Source of the DNA: Antrodiella citrinella
Lineage: Eukaryota > Basidiomycota > Agaricomycetes > Polyporales > Steccherinaceae
Reading direction: 5' to 3'
DNA length: 64,000 bases
Assembly: GCA_004802725.1 (NCBI GenBank)
Contig: SGPM01000092.1
Coordinates: forward strand, 1-64,000
Both the position numbers and the translations under genes were made by a program. Shown in pieces: positions 11,489 through 23,856 of this stretch (its first letter is position 1; each line of letters opens with the position of its first letter). Under the pieces are notes generated by a model that was not told the DNA's origin, did no database searches, and was given only the letters and a program-made list of their open reading frames with translations.

Positions 11489-14400
11489 TTAAAGAGAAGT
11501 CGGTTCGCTGCGGTCAGTCGGGAAGCGGAGGCGGGCGAGGAGGACGGTGTCCCATTTGCCAGAGGTCCTCGAATTGGACACCTTGGACGCGGAAAGGTAC
11601 CCCGGTGCTTCTTCAGTGTACACCGGTCCGCTCAAGTTGGACGAAGACAGGTCGGTGCTCGTCGAGAATTGACCCCAGGGTTGGCCGACCCGAGATCCGC
11701 TGAAGACGTTGAAGTTGACCTGCGAAAGGGAATGTCAGCGTTCCGGCTTTCAATAATAGCACATGAGAAGCGAGATCTCACCTGCCCATCGGGATGGTCG
11801 TGGCTGACGAACAGGGCATGATCGGCCGCGTCAAGGGTGCCAATGACTGCCAGGCATTTGTATAAGCACAACAACACAGTGAATGGATGTGCAAGTAACG
11901 TACCGAGATAGAGATCTTCCCTCTGGATAGAGTGATCTTTTCCATACAGTGCCATGATGTGATCTATGTTCGCCATGAACCACATCTTGGGCGTGGACAG
12001 GTTTTCCACGTAACGGTAGACGGTAGACTCGGTGAACAGATGTGCAGTCTTGTGACCGTTACGCAGCGGCGACGAGTAGCGTCTACTATAACTTGGTCTG
12101 TATGAAAAACAAAATGAACATCAAGGTCATATGACGAGGACGACTGAATGACTCACGTGGAACCGTTGTCACCGTTCTTCTTCGTCGTGATCCACGACTG
12201 GACCATATCAATCCCTCGCTGAGCAATGTTGCGCTTATCCGAACGTGAGCTGCCCTGCTGCACATTGCCGTATCCGTACAACGAGGGCACATCCTTCGCG
12301 ACACCGCCTGAGGTCTCCTTGGGCTTGAAGGAGTTGAACAAGGTGACGAATGTTCCGGATGGTTTGCTGTGGTATCCCACAGCGCCCAACGCTACAAAAT
12401 GAGGCGACCACAAGGGAAGGGTTACTGAGTCAAAAGTTAGCGTTGGCCAAGACGGAACCATAAGGAAGAGATGGTGCTTACATGACGGATGGAACTCGTG
12501 CTGAAGCAGCATTCTGTACCTGCGCTCGTTTCTGATCTCCGCGATCCGTTCGTCCGCCGGTGGCGGACTTTCGTACCCGCTGAGATCTTCGCGGAGAAAT
12601 TCGTAATCCGACTGACTAGTGTCAGTCGCACTAGACATGAATATGGATGAGGCACGACTAGAATGGACAACAGGCGATTCATCCAGGTGGTAATGGTGTA
12701 CAGCGTGCGGAGACTCCATTGGATGGGAGACAACGCTTGCCGTGTCGTGTGGAGAAGCAAGTCGGGACTGGATAGGACTCTGAGGAATGTGGACAGTTGG
12801 ACGAGAATTGGGAAGAGGATCGGTGTGAACCATGGGTGTCCTGTGATCAAAATCACCAACGGTTTGCAGGGGCTCATCCAGGATATTGAATTGGGTATCC
12901 GCTACATGGAATGATGAGTGAGGTTTAAAAACAGGCGATAGGATGTTGACTTACGAGGAAGAAGTGGCAGGGGCACAGGATGCATGTCCGGGGACTTCCG
13001 GGACTCAAGCATGTCAATCGGAGGGGGAGGCAGTGGGCTTTCCCTAGTGTCAGAACCGGACTTTTTTCTCAAAGAATGTAGGTCCACTTCAATCTGCACA
13101 AACGGAGGCCGGGCATCGGGGTTGCGATCCCACCAAGTACTCATAATTCCCGCAAACTGAGAACTCCAAGCTCGCGTCAGCGGAAGGTCTGGTCGCATAT
13201 TTTGCACTGCAGAGAAGCGTAAGCACATTGTTGCGAGAAAGAAACGTGAGCGTAATTACCGAGGACAAAGTGGCGGACGGTGTTGTCGTCTGCCATAGGC
13301 CACGGAAGCCCTCCTCGAGTCAAGATCTCCACGCAGCAGATTGCGAAGGCGTACACGTCCGCTGCTTGAGTCAAGTTACTATGACCAGACATGAGTTCGG
13401 GAGCTTGCCATCTAAGGGTCCCATCTACGTCGGACGTTAGCTATTTTTCGGAAGGAGAGTGAAAATACTGCTTACGAGGCAATGGTGTTCCGCTAACCCT
13501 GTACACCTCGGTCTTCATCTCACTCTGCCCGAAATCCGAGATCACGCAGTGGCCCCGGTCGTCCACGAGCACGTTGGCGCCTTTGAGGTCGCCATGCAGA
13601 ACGCCCTTGCCGTGGAGGTAGGTCATTCCTTTGGAGATCTCGTGTATCATCTTCAGTAAGTCCACCTCGCCGTCAGTTGACTTCAAGTACCCAACCAGGC
13701 TGCCGTTCTTGAGGTACGGTGAGACAAAGAACCAGGGAGGATCGCCAGTGGTAGAACTAGCACCCAAGAGCTCAAGGACGTTCGTGTGCTTGAGAGTCTT
13801 CCAGATGCCAACTTCGTGAATGAATAGGCGACGAGGGGTCGTTTCGGCCAAAACCTTGATGGCCACCTGACGTGTGCGCCACCGTCCACGATATACGTCG
13901 CTAAAGAATCCCATACCGATCTTCGCATCGCGATCAACTTCATAGCGAGTGATCGTCCAGGAGGGAAGTGAGGACAAGGGCAAAGGCGAGTCGGAGAACG
14001 TGACAGAGAGACGGCGGAGAGATTCGATACCAGACTCGATGAACTCCTGGTCAAGTGTGTCTCTGGAGGAGCGAGAACGAGATTTTGAACTGGCCGAGGT
14101 GGTCGTGGTAGTACGGCTGCGATCCGTGGACGCGCTTTGCGTGCTCACGACAGTACTGGAACGAACAAGATCGGCACCGGGTTCTGTCACCTTCGGAACT
14201 TCCACCGCAGCGACTTCTGCCTGCGCATGCTCGTCTGTCTCTTGCTGTTCGACGACTTTCTCCAGCGCTCTCTGAAGAGTCTTCAAAGCCTCTGGCATCT
14301 CGTCCCTACTGACTTGAAGAACGCGTATCATGTCGACGTCATTACTGGTAGAGAGGGCGTTGCGCATCAACTGACGAAGGTCGGCTGTGTCGTATTGGGT

Positions 14401-16416
14401 ATCTCGTTCGTTCTGAAGAGCCAGAACGGAGTTGAGGAGATGAAGAGTAGGTGTGGGTTTAGCAGGAGAGGGCTGAGCTATCCGAGTCGAAAAGTGGGGT
14501 GTTGGAAGCAGTTCTGAAGAAAAATAGGCATGTTCTTCAGTTCCGGACAGTAGCAAAGCATTACCAGATGCGGGCGCCTCAGAAGCCGGACCAGCGGCTG
14601 CAGGGCTGAGGGGCAACGCACTGGAATGCACAGAGCCGTCCGACCCTAGGATTCCTGGCGGAAGTCTACCTTCGGCCAGTGCGTCATGAAGCAGTTTGTC
14701 CAGGATAATCTTCGTGTCGGCTCTTCGTTGTTCTTCGCCTCGCAGAACTTGCTTGAGAATTCTGATCTGGATGGAGATCTTCATTGTGCGTCAGTCATCA
14801 TTCAACGGATCTCGAGGTTTCATTAAGGAAGACGTACTCCGAATACACTCATGGCATCTCCGAGTCGAGCGTCGCATTCGGTAATCTCTCGGGCAATATC
14901 GTCCCGTTTGAGGTAGCGCTTCAGGAAGGGCCGATGAACGATTTTGACTACGAGATGGTGAACACCAACAAATGCGCTGAGACTTCGTTAGCTAAAATCA
15001 GTGTGTATTTGATGAGAGACTCACTCTACCAAACGGCGAAGCGCAGGTTCCATCTCTGCACCTACTTGGTACGGTGGATGCTGTCCCTCGGATGCTTCAA
15101 CGATCTCATCCCGAATAGACATGAGGATGGTGGCGCATCGGTCAGTGAGCCTGAGGCATGAAAGGCGATTCATCTAGTCATGAATAAACACGTCAACCAT
15201 GACATCGTTGTTAATAGGACTGGATGAACTCACATCGACCAATTGCACCCCATCCCATATGTCTACCAGGACCCTTGCTGCAGCAGCTAACCCCGGAATG
15301 GGTGCAAACTCCAACACTTCTGCGCCTACTGCCAAAACTTCGCGCGTTACGTCCAACCCTGTTGATACGATCTCTGCTGCAACTTCTCGGTAATTGGGTC
15401 CCAGGACAGCTGTCAACGCAACATCCACTTTCTGATGGACAGAAGCGAGTTAGAGATCGAGGTGAAGAGTCCTTTAGATGACTCACCTCTCGAGTTCTCG
15501 TCCAGCCCTCACTCTGCTCTTCCGGGATACTGTCTTTCCTGGAGATAGCCACGACCTGCTCCTCGTCACCCCAACCCCAACCTCCTTCGACCTCCTCCTT
15601 CTCTTGATTTCCATCCTCAGGCTCGTGCCAAGGCCTCACTTTCCCTCGAGATTTGATCTTTCCGCCCCACCATGTCGTAGGAGGCTCATTGGGAGGCGTT
15701 TCTCTTCCTGAACAACCACCGCCCAAGCCCAATCGCGAAGAAAATGTGACGGAGACATCGCGCAGAGGGCTTCTCGACCTTTCGTGACGACCATGACCCT
15801 GATCGGAGGAGGTGCGGGTACCAGAATGAGGTGAACTGGAGTTGGAGGTACGGCCAATTTGAGATGTCTTGCGACCTCTGATCCCAGCCTTTGGAGGAGA
15901 ATGACCTCCAAGATCACGCAAGGTGGCAAAAGACCCAGAAAGAGGTGTCACAGTGGCACTGGATGACGTAGACAAGGATGCGCTGAGCTGTTGAGGGGAT
16001 GGTAGAGCAGGAGGTTGCATGGTCGAGCTTGGAGCAGAGGGCAGCCGCGTCATTGCGGAAGGTGGTGTAATAGTGATGTTGGACGACGTCGAGAGGCCTC
16101 GTCTTCGACCTGGAATCAGAGAAGATAGCAAACCAGACCCGGACGGTGTAGAAGAGCCTGACGAGGAAGATGGTAAAGTGACACTAGTCGGCGAGAAAGA
16201 TGTACCTGGCGGAGACGAGGACGAGTGCAAAGACGGAGAGGGTGAGTGCGAAGGAAACTGCTGCATCGTCTGAGTTTTTGGAGCCTTGGGTTGAGACGCA
16301 TCGTTGACCATCATGGGAGACGTAGAACCTCGTGTTGAATGAGCGGCAGATGGAAATGGAGGAAGAGGTTGTTCCCGTGAGCTACCGCTCGTTGCGGACT
16401 TCTTTGGGGGTGGCAT
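11489..16416 (-). CDS. MLKL-like four-helix-bundle / TKL protein kinase with fungal C-terminal domain
   Basis: Twelve exons sum to 4,314 bases (1,437 residues): 15487-16416, 15234-15431, 15025-15173, 14838-14976, 13476-14778, 13260-13424, 12955-13206, 12482-12901, 12157-12424, 11904-12097, 11782-11846 and 11489-11719. All junctions keep phase. Residues 1-310 are Ser/Pro-rich and disordered. Residues 311 to about 510 are helical (LGPNYREVAAEIVSTGLDVT through KRYLKRDDIARE) and resemble the MLKL N-terminal bundle seen in many basidiomycete proteins. A serine-rich linker follows. The kinase spans roughly residues 751-1000 with GMGFFSDV, VAIK, HGDLKGAN and SDFG, so catalytic Lys, Asp and DFG are kept and HRD reads HGD. 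Residues 1186-1437 form a second conserved-looking domain (AVGYHSKPSGTFVTLF). By analogy with MLKL and HeLo-type proteins it may be a membrane-acting death effector, which is inference. Confidence 0.85.
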
Positions 16417-19400
16417 CGTGTCCTATGACTACACGCGCGTTTGCCTGAGTCAGTCGACGCTGTAAGTGACATGCCAAGTGATTAGCACGAAACATAGACC
16501 GCAGGCTATACATCATGTACGCCGAAGTTGCCAAAGATGTCGATGAGTCGCAGTTTGACGCGCACGCCGGAGCTACGCTGTGGCGGCGCCCCGACAGAAG
16601 CCGGGCAACGCCTCCGCCCCCAAAGCCATGTCCAGTGATGGTGGACACCCGTAGACAGGAACATGGGCGAATCTGAAACCAAACACGAGATAACTGTGAT
16701 TACTTACTAGTATCAGGAAGAGAGATGGTGTCGTGGTGATCCTCTGAGTGAAGCAGACTAATTGCAGTCGGGTACAGGTATACACTGAAAATGCAACTAG
16801 TAAGTTAGAAGTCTTTGCTGACGCGCAATTGGTAGCAGCACCGCTCACCGAGTCCGACTAAATCAGATAGTGGCTGACGTAATAGGTAGGCACGGCGTCG
16901 AACACAGAATTGAAGGTAGCTGTACACTTACCGCAGTAGCACTTTGATAGGCTACGTGTGTCGAATGATTGTCTGTTGCGACGGTTCAAGATCGTCTGCG
17001 AAGATGCTGCAGGTCTTATAAGCAAGACGAGGAGCTTCTTTATGAAGGAAGGACAAGAGAAGCGAGTGTGTAGAGATTGACAGAGATTTCTGGCGTATGG
17101 TGCTAGCGTGATTCCAAGGCCTTCTTCGCCACTGTTGCACGCGTTGTACAGGTGTGATTCTTCTGCGACGGATCCAGCGGAAGAGTTTCCATACAGTATC
17201 AGCGCCACAGCACGAGCGTCTGTACAGGATCACCGCTTTGACCAAGAACAAGTCAGCTTATGTGCAGACATCCGGTGACAGACACAAACACGTGGCTACT
17301 CACCGACGATCCTGTTGAGAACGGGAGCTCAGGAATCCGAAAACAGAAGGCAGGGAAACAAGCAGCCGCAGACCGGTGTTGAGCCTACCACTGATTTGTG
17401 AGCCAACGGAACGGGGAAAGAGATCCGAATTTCGCATACCTTCCTATGTGCTTGATATATGTTCAAAATGTGGAACTCGAATGGAAACTCTCCAACTCTC
17501 CAAACCTCGTTTAAACCTCGTTTTGAGAATGACGGTGGAGAACAAGCTCTATGGATTGCCCAAAATGGACAGCTGACGACGTGCTGGCAGATTCCGATTG
17601 GACTCCCAGTTTGGAAAATTATGTTCTTCGCATATTCGTCTTTTACGCCGTCACCTCGTCACCTCATGGCATTCCTGTTGCCTTCTCGTGAACTCGGCAC
17701 TGAAACGAGTAGCAGCCTCAAGTCTTCTTGGGTTGCGCTTTTGCTTCGGTCATCTACACTCCGGCAAAAAAAAGTAACCGAGCCCGATATCCAACAATTC
17801 AGCCTCAGTAGCGTTGTATTTCCAAGAATGCCGGAGGAAGAGACAGAAGTCTGAAGCTCTGAAGTCTGACGTCTGTATATCACTCTACGTTGTTCCGGTC
17901 GTCAACCAGCCTTGATCGGGAATCGAAGGCGGGTTCGACGAAAAAGGCAACGTGGCCCGACGTGCACACGTCGTCGAACAGCGATGCCCCACACACACGT
18001 GCACTGAATAATCATGCTCTGGTTCTCTCTTATCAGGTCTGGGAGAACTGAGAACATCCGTTGAACACGGTGAGCTGTCCTTATGATTTCTCGGAACAAA
18101 ATATTCTTATATCCGCTGCAGAATCTCGGAGAATTCTAGAGTCAATCTGGGGCTCTAGCCATGAACCCCGCGACAGCTGCGTTCTGCCTGCTCTTTCTAC
18201 GTCGATACTAGGATATCGTTCCCCTCGCGGTCAGCATATTCTAAATCGCGACACCGTCTTCCAGAAAACAGGGAAAGGTTCTGGCTTGTAACCGGTGCAC
18301 CCAAACCATGGGCAGACATGAGTAAGTGTCCGTCATCAAACGTGCACTGAAATTATTTACCGTCCGGTTACTTTTCTGTCTGGTTTCTTCCTTCCGGCAA
18401 TTCAAGGCCTTTCAAGGTTCGGACCAGCCTCACTGCCGGCAACCTTATGCATAGAACACCCGCGCAATTCTAGCTCCCAACACACCGGACTCTTCGACCA
18501 ATGTGCACGGTGAGTCGGTGACTATGTCCTGTTATCTCATCTTCATGAATTGGCCACTCAATTCTTCCGAACTTAACAGATTCTTTAGAGTGGTAATCGG
18601 ACTGGCTAAACTCAGATGAGCCGAACTTTAATATCTATTCAATGACTCCGTAAGGCATCCTATTCAACGAAGGTCACATTGGCAACACAATCTGTCGATC
18701 TAACAGCTGTATAGTTGTCTACATGGCCGATCTTTCCCTCGCGTTCATTTCCAGTGCGCAAGGATCGCCGCTTTTTCCGCGGTGCTTACCTTCACACGTC
18801 TTCGAGAATCACAGGGGGGAATATACTGTGGCTCCTCGTCCAGTATATATATTACTTCCGCATGGTCGTCCTACGGAGGAGTATACGACTATCCGTCAGA
18901 GATGCTCACCAAAATTCAGATCACACCGGGTGCTTCAAGTTAGGTCACGATAGGTGACAATCGTAGACATAGGTATCCAACGTGTATGATGCAAAAAATG
19001 CGACGAGTCATCGAATCATTTCCCCCGACGAGATATACCGAGAATGACAAGTATTCAAAGTGCCAGATACTGCGATTGAGCGAACTGAGCTCGAGTACAT
19101 GCGTGATTCGAATCTCCATCATGATCCCGGCCGCGGCAGCCCAATGGGTTCGGTCCACGGAACGGGCCGCTCACCCGGTTAGCGAGCATGGGGGTCCTTG
19201 CTGGCAGCCTGACACTCGAGGTCCTCTTAAACTTTCTGCGCTCTTCCACCTGCTTCACAGTTCGGACATAATTCAATCAGCATCTTTCACTGAACCTTCA
19301 TGAGAATCCAGCATCCGATCTCTGGATCTGTCGAAGAAATCCAGGGTCTTCTCGTCATATCGTTGGCTATCGAAGGTGACTCAGTCCTTCCCGACGTCGT

Positions 19401-22400
19401 CAAATTGCAACGCATTGGAAGAACAGATCCTGGAGACCCCTCGTCGAGGTTGTGAGATCACTGGACAATTTTGTCAAATTCTTCAACGGCGTTGAGTCAT
19501 CTCGTGATTGGCTTCAACCTGCAAGATTTTCATCTACTCGCTGGTCCGTCTGGCCCTTGTCCCGTATGCAGCTTGATCCCGGAATACGGAGCGTCCACCG
19601 TTCGGTCTCAATCGTAGGCATCGTTTGAACCGACAAGCTGGAACGATTCCATCCGCAGTTTGTCACGTTTTGCCCTATCTGTCATCAATTTTGGTCCACC
19701 TGCTTGTCGTCGGTTTTTACAGCGCCCTTACTGTCGCACTGGTCGTCCAAGATAGGATACACAAGAGGTTAATGAAAAGCAGCCGTGCTATCTCGTGACT
19801 CTTTAGTCTCGGTGAGGTTTCATGATCATCAGAATGCACGTTATTCTCGACTGATTGGCCTTGTGATCAGGATTTGCTTCAATTTAGGACGCGGTGACGA
19901 GGACTCGTCTCAGAAGATTCGACCGCGTAGTTGTTACAATTCAGCTCAGGGTGGCGAATGTGTGCACAGGTTTCTCTCTGTTGTCTCATAGTGCGTGCGT
20001 TGCTATTATTGGTTTTCCTCGTGGTCGCTAAAGTCGGTACAATTTCAAGCAAGATCATCCCTTGTCCTCGAAGGTTCTTCTAGCTATCTCCCAGGGCACA
20101 GACATGTCATTTGTCTCAGACTCGGAACAATTTTCACGTCCCCATGAAAGTCCCTTTCACCGTATTCTAGCGGATAGCATGTGCTCCTTGTCGTCTTGTG
20201 ACATGGCTCTAGCCAAGACCTTTGCCCTTCTCACGATCCTATGGTGTTCTACGCTGTCGGAGACATCTCTTTGTCTACCTCTGTCCTAAAGCGTACTTTT
20301 CTCAGCTCGTCGGTACCATGGGAATTTCTGGCTAAATATGTTCACCTACATATGCCGCGTTCTTCTCCCACCTACACTTATCTCTCACTATCATGTACAC
20401 AACTCCAGTCGTCCTCGGCATTATAGCTCGCATGCTCTGTGCGCAACTCAATTGGTTCTTAGAAGGAGAAGTCGGTCTGGGCTTCGCTGGAAACCAAAAA
20501 CTTTGTCCGTGTCTCGGCATCTCTAACCACCTTTGGTTGACAGTCACGTTGTGTGGCAAGGTAGGGTCGCTTGTGTGGTCGCCCTCGAGGAGGTTTGTAG
20601 GGACACAGGCCGCAGCATGCGATCACTCATGATAGATCGTGGCATTCCTCGACCCGGCCCTCGATTGTGGCCACTAAGTCGTCCCTACAGGACCTGAGGT
20701 TTATCAACGAAGAAGTGCTGTCAGACGCCACTGACGAAATGGAGAGATGGATGTAATATCCTTGTATTCAATTGTCGGTACGATGCACTCCGATCCCCAT
20801 GTATACATACATCCAGACGCTCACAATTACCATTCTCACTGCATCACCAGGCGATACCAGTCAAGTTCGGAGCCGATCTTCCAGAGTCGCGTACACAGCA
20901 GTTCCCTGTCGCACGGCAGCTCCAGTTCAACTGAGAAGGTCGGTGAATCGGTTTAGAATTGTTTACAACGTCCGATCGAGCCTCGATTGGGGTCTCAACG
21001 AGGTGGTGCGTTCTGCCTTCAATGAGTGTTAACCCGGACTGATTCCTAGATTGTCTATCCCAAACTTTCTTCCATAGCGTTGACGATCGCTAGCTAAAGG
21101 CAAATCAATGTTCTGGACACATGTTATGTGACTCCGCGGTAACAGTTCGCATGATTTACCATCTGTTACCCCGAATACGAAGCATGCCACGTATGTCTCG
21201 TATGCAGGGGTACGCGTGGGTAGGCACCTTCTTTCCGGCGTGCCAAAATGTGATCATATGGGGTCATTACTCGCTATCGTACCCACTCGTAATTGATATT
21301 TGGTGCGTGTCATAACCATACCATCAGCTGACGTTCTCAATTATCTGTATGTCGCCGGCTGCAGGCTGGATGCAGATTGGAGTGGTGGATGCATACCAAA
21401 TCTTTGAATGGAGCGACCCGCTACTCCAAACGGCTGGCTCCTCATTCCTCACGAATCCTCTGCCTCAGCATCATAGATTGTTGGGACCTCGAAAATTTGC
21501 CCAGCTTCTCGTTCGCTTCTTGTCGACATCTCCGACTTTGGTTTTAAAGACCGTCGCGCTCACGCATCGGGATGTCCTATGGCCGGGCCATAGTGATTAT
21601 GGTACTACTCCCGCGAGTACCTGAGGCTCCTCTCTGTTCTGAGTTGGGATAGCGAGGTTTCGCAGCAATACAGTTCTCCCGCGAATCCCCGAGACCACCT
21701 TGGAAGTTGTTTAAGTTCAATGGTCCATCAGTCAATCACGAATCGATCTGCCTGGCGATTGCCTCGGTGCATCACGTTGAAAATCCGTTCTAGAAGTCAT
21801 TTGCGGAAATGATCATAAAACGAGCTTTGCACCGCTAAATGTGCATTAGGTCTATGTCTATCTCGTAGGTCCTTTCGCGCAATCTCAAATGCAAGCACTT
21901 GAATAACAAATACCTCGACAAACAGATCCGATCCCTGGTAATAGGCAAATACAGATGTTAGGTCCATTTGGGAAACTCCGAGCTCCGAAGTTTGTCCCTT
22001 TAGCACCCAGTCTAAAAAGAACAGAATTGAAGACAATCGGTACGAAGCTCTATTCAGTCCCATGTGAAATCTGATAGGACCTCCTACTTTCAGCAGCTCT
22101 ATCAACGAATGAACATACGCGTTGCCGGAGGAGGCAATATCAAGAGGTACGCTCAATACACCTTGATTTGATGAGTGCTCACATCCCATATGACCCAAGT
22201 ACAATCCAACAAGGAACTTCGGAGTTTCCTCTATAATAAGGACTCCGACAGGCAAACACGCACCCCCTCGAGGTGAGACATATGAGCTTCAGCCGCAATC
22301 AATACTCAGTCTTGGGCATTCTTCGACCTTTGCGTGCTTACAGAAGTTTGCTTATAGATGACCAAATGCTGCCGTAAACGCTCAACCTGTCGGAAATGTT

Positions 22401-22600
22401 CAATACGATACCGATCTACTTCTATTTCTCAACGATCTTGGTTCACATCTCCACCCCTGGACTTCTTCCTTTCACTGCGACCTACCCAATCTGGCATTGT
22501 ACGAAAGAAGCGATGGTATCTTTTGCCTTCCCTCCAAGCGTATAAAGTTCCTGTGGTGGAGTCCGAGTACTCCCCATTCCCTTGTCCCCTCGCCTCAGCC
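16417..22600. other. Gene-poor region of about 6.2 kb
   Basis: I find no gene I can support. Frames are short and shift strand often. The longest is 152 codons on the minus strand (21797-22255), hydrophobic in places, with no known motif. Immediately upstream of the kinase (16420-17300) the minus strand has overlapping frames of 90-116 codons, also without a domain. Around 19.3-19.7 kb one plus-strand frame has leucine-rich stretches that might be remains of an F-box or LRR gene, but it carries stops. The right end should hold the promoter of the WOPR gene. Confidence 0.45.
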
Positions 22601-23856
22601 ATGTCCTCCTCATCAACGCCACTCCGGCCGCAGAATTTTCAAAGCCCTGCAACCCATCCGGCGCTACGTGCGTATACTGTACACCCCACCTTTCGCCCCG
22701 ACCTAATATTCAGGACAGACTTGCGTGATGCCAGGGATGCGCACATTGTTTTTGAGGCAGTGCGCCTGAAGATCTTGCCCTTGATCACTCGGCGAATAAC
22801 CGCTATTGAACGCGAGCAAGTGGTATCCGGAAACGTCTTCGTATGGGAAGAAGCTGAACACAAACAAGGTAATTTTCTCTGCTAGTATGGCGTGGATATC
22901 TGAGCTAATTATCCTTATAGGAGGGCTTGAACGCTGGACGGACGGACGCCGCTGGTATGAGAGTATCCTCTGCTTAATTGTGTATGTATTGACGGGTCCT
23001 TCCCAGGTCTCAAAGCCGGATGAGGGGCGACTATCTCTTCTACGAAGAAAAAATTGAGACTACCCCAGAAGAAAAAGAAGCCAAGGCGGCGCGTCGGTCA
23101 GTAGACTCGCATATCTGCTTAGAAAAGATGTGACTGACGCTTACCCACTTGTTGCAGGGCTAGGAAAACGCTGGACCCCTTCTCATATCAACCAACTCCC
23201 ACTCGACGCCAAGACCGACCGTCAAAACTGGATGGTCTCACCAAACAGACATACTCCACCCACGTTCATGTGAGCAATACGGAGCCTCCAAGAAAATGGC
23301 ACATCGTCGCCTACTTTTCGGTATATCCAGCTTTGCCGCTCTGTGCTCACCTGCTCTAACGCTTGTCGTGGCACAGGGCGACGACTACACGCGATTGCCG
23401 GTCGTTGATAACTACGAATATCTTCGTAGCGTCCGGGTCCCAGATGGCGTCTATTCTTCTGCAAAGGGAAATCTCACCAGATCAAGCCACGTTCTGTCCG
23501 GTGACGGGCAGCCCAGTGACTATGAGTGCTCGCCGACTTTGACGCATCCAAGCTGGGTCGCTCCTACGTGGCCGGCATCTCCGTCCTCTCACGGGCCAAA
23601 CGACGTCGAACGGCCTATGTCGTCTTCCTCTTCGTCGTCTTCGTCTCCGACAGTCACATCATATCATTCGATGCATTATCAACAAAACGGCGTTGCAGCA
23701 CGCCGAGACACATCTCTTCCTCGCCTCTCGACTATAGCACCAGTTCACCCACTCCCTCCGTCTCCATATCATGGCGGCACATCCCCGACGACTCCGTATA
23801 GCCCCTTGACCTCAGAGGACCGACGAGCTCTGAACAGCTTTCGCGTTGTACTTTGA
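22601..23856 (+). CDS. Gti1/Pac2 (WOPR) family transcription regulator
   Basis: Five exons, 22601-22868, 22921-22954, 23007-23096, 23158-23320 and 23377-23856, total 1,035 bases (344 residues). The N-terminal half is the bipartite WOPR domain. WOPRa contains DLRDARDAHIVFEAVRLKIL and LITRRITAIEREQV, ending in FVWEEAEHKQGG. The hallmark LERWTDGRRWSQSRMRGDY follows, only after splicing the 34-base exon with donor GTATGA at 22955. WOPRb ends near KWHIVAYFS. The rest is Ser/Pro-rich, with a run of serines near 23630, as expected for an activation or regulatory tail. Family members (Pac2, Gti1, Wor1, Ryp1) bind DNA and control development, nutrient response and morphology. The target genes here are unknown. 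Confidence 0.85.

Noticed and set aside
15224..16301. Plus-strand open frames opposite exons 1-2 of the kinase gene
   Set aside because: They are shadows of the Ser/Pro-rich coding exon on the other strand. The minus-strand model closes in phase over 12 exons.
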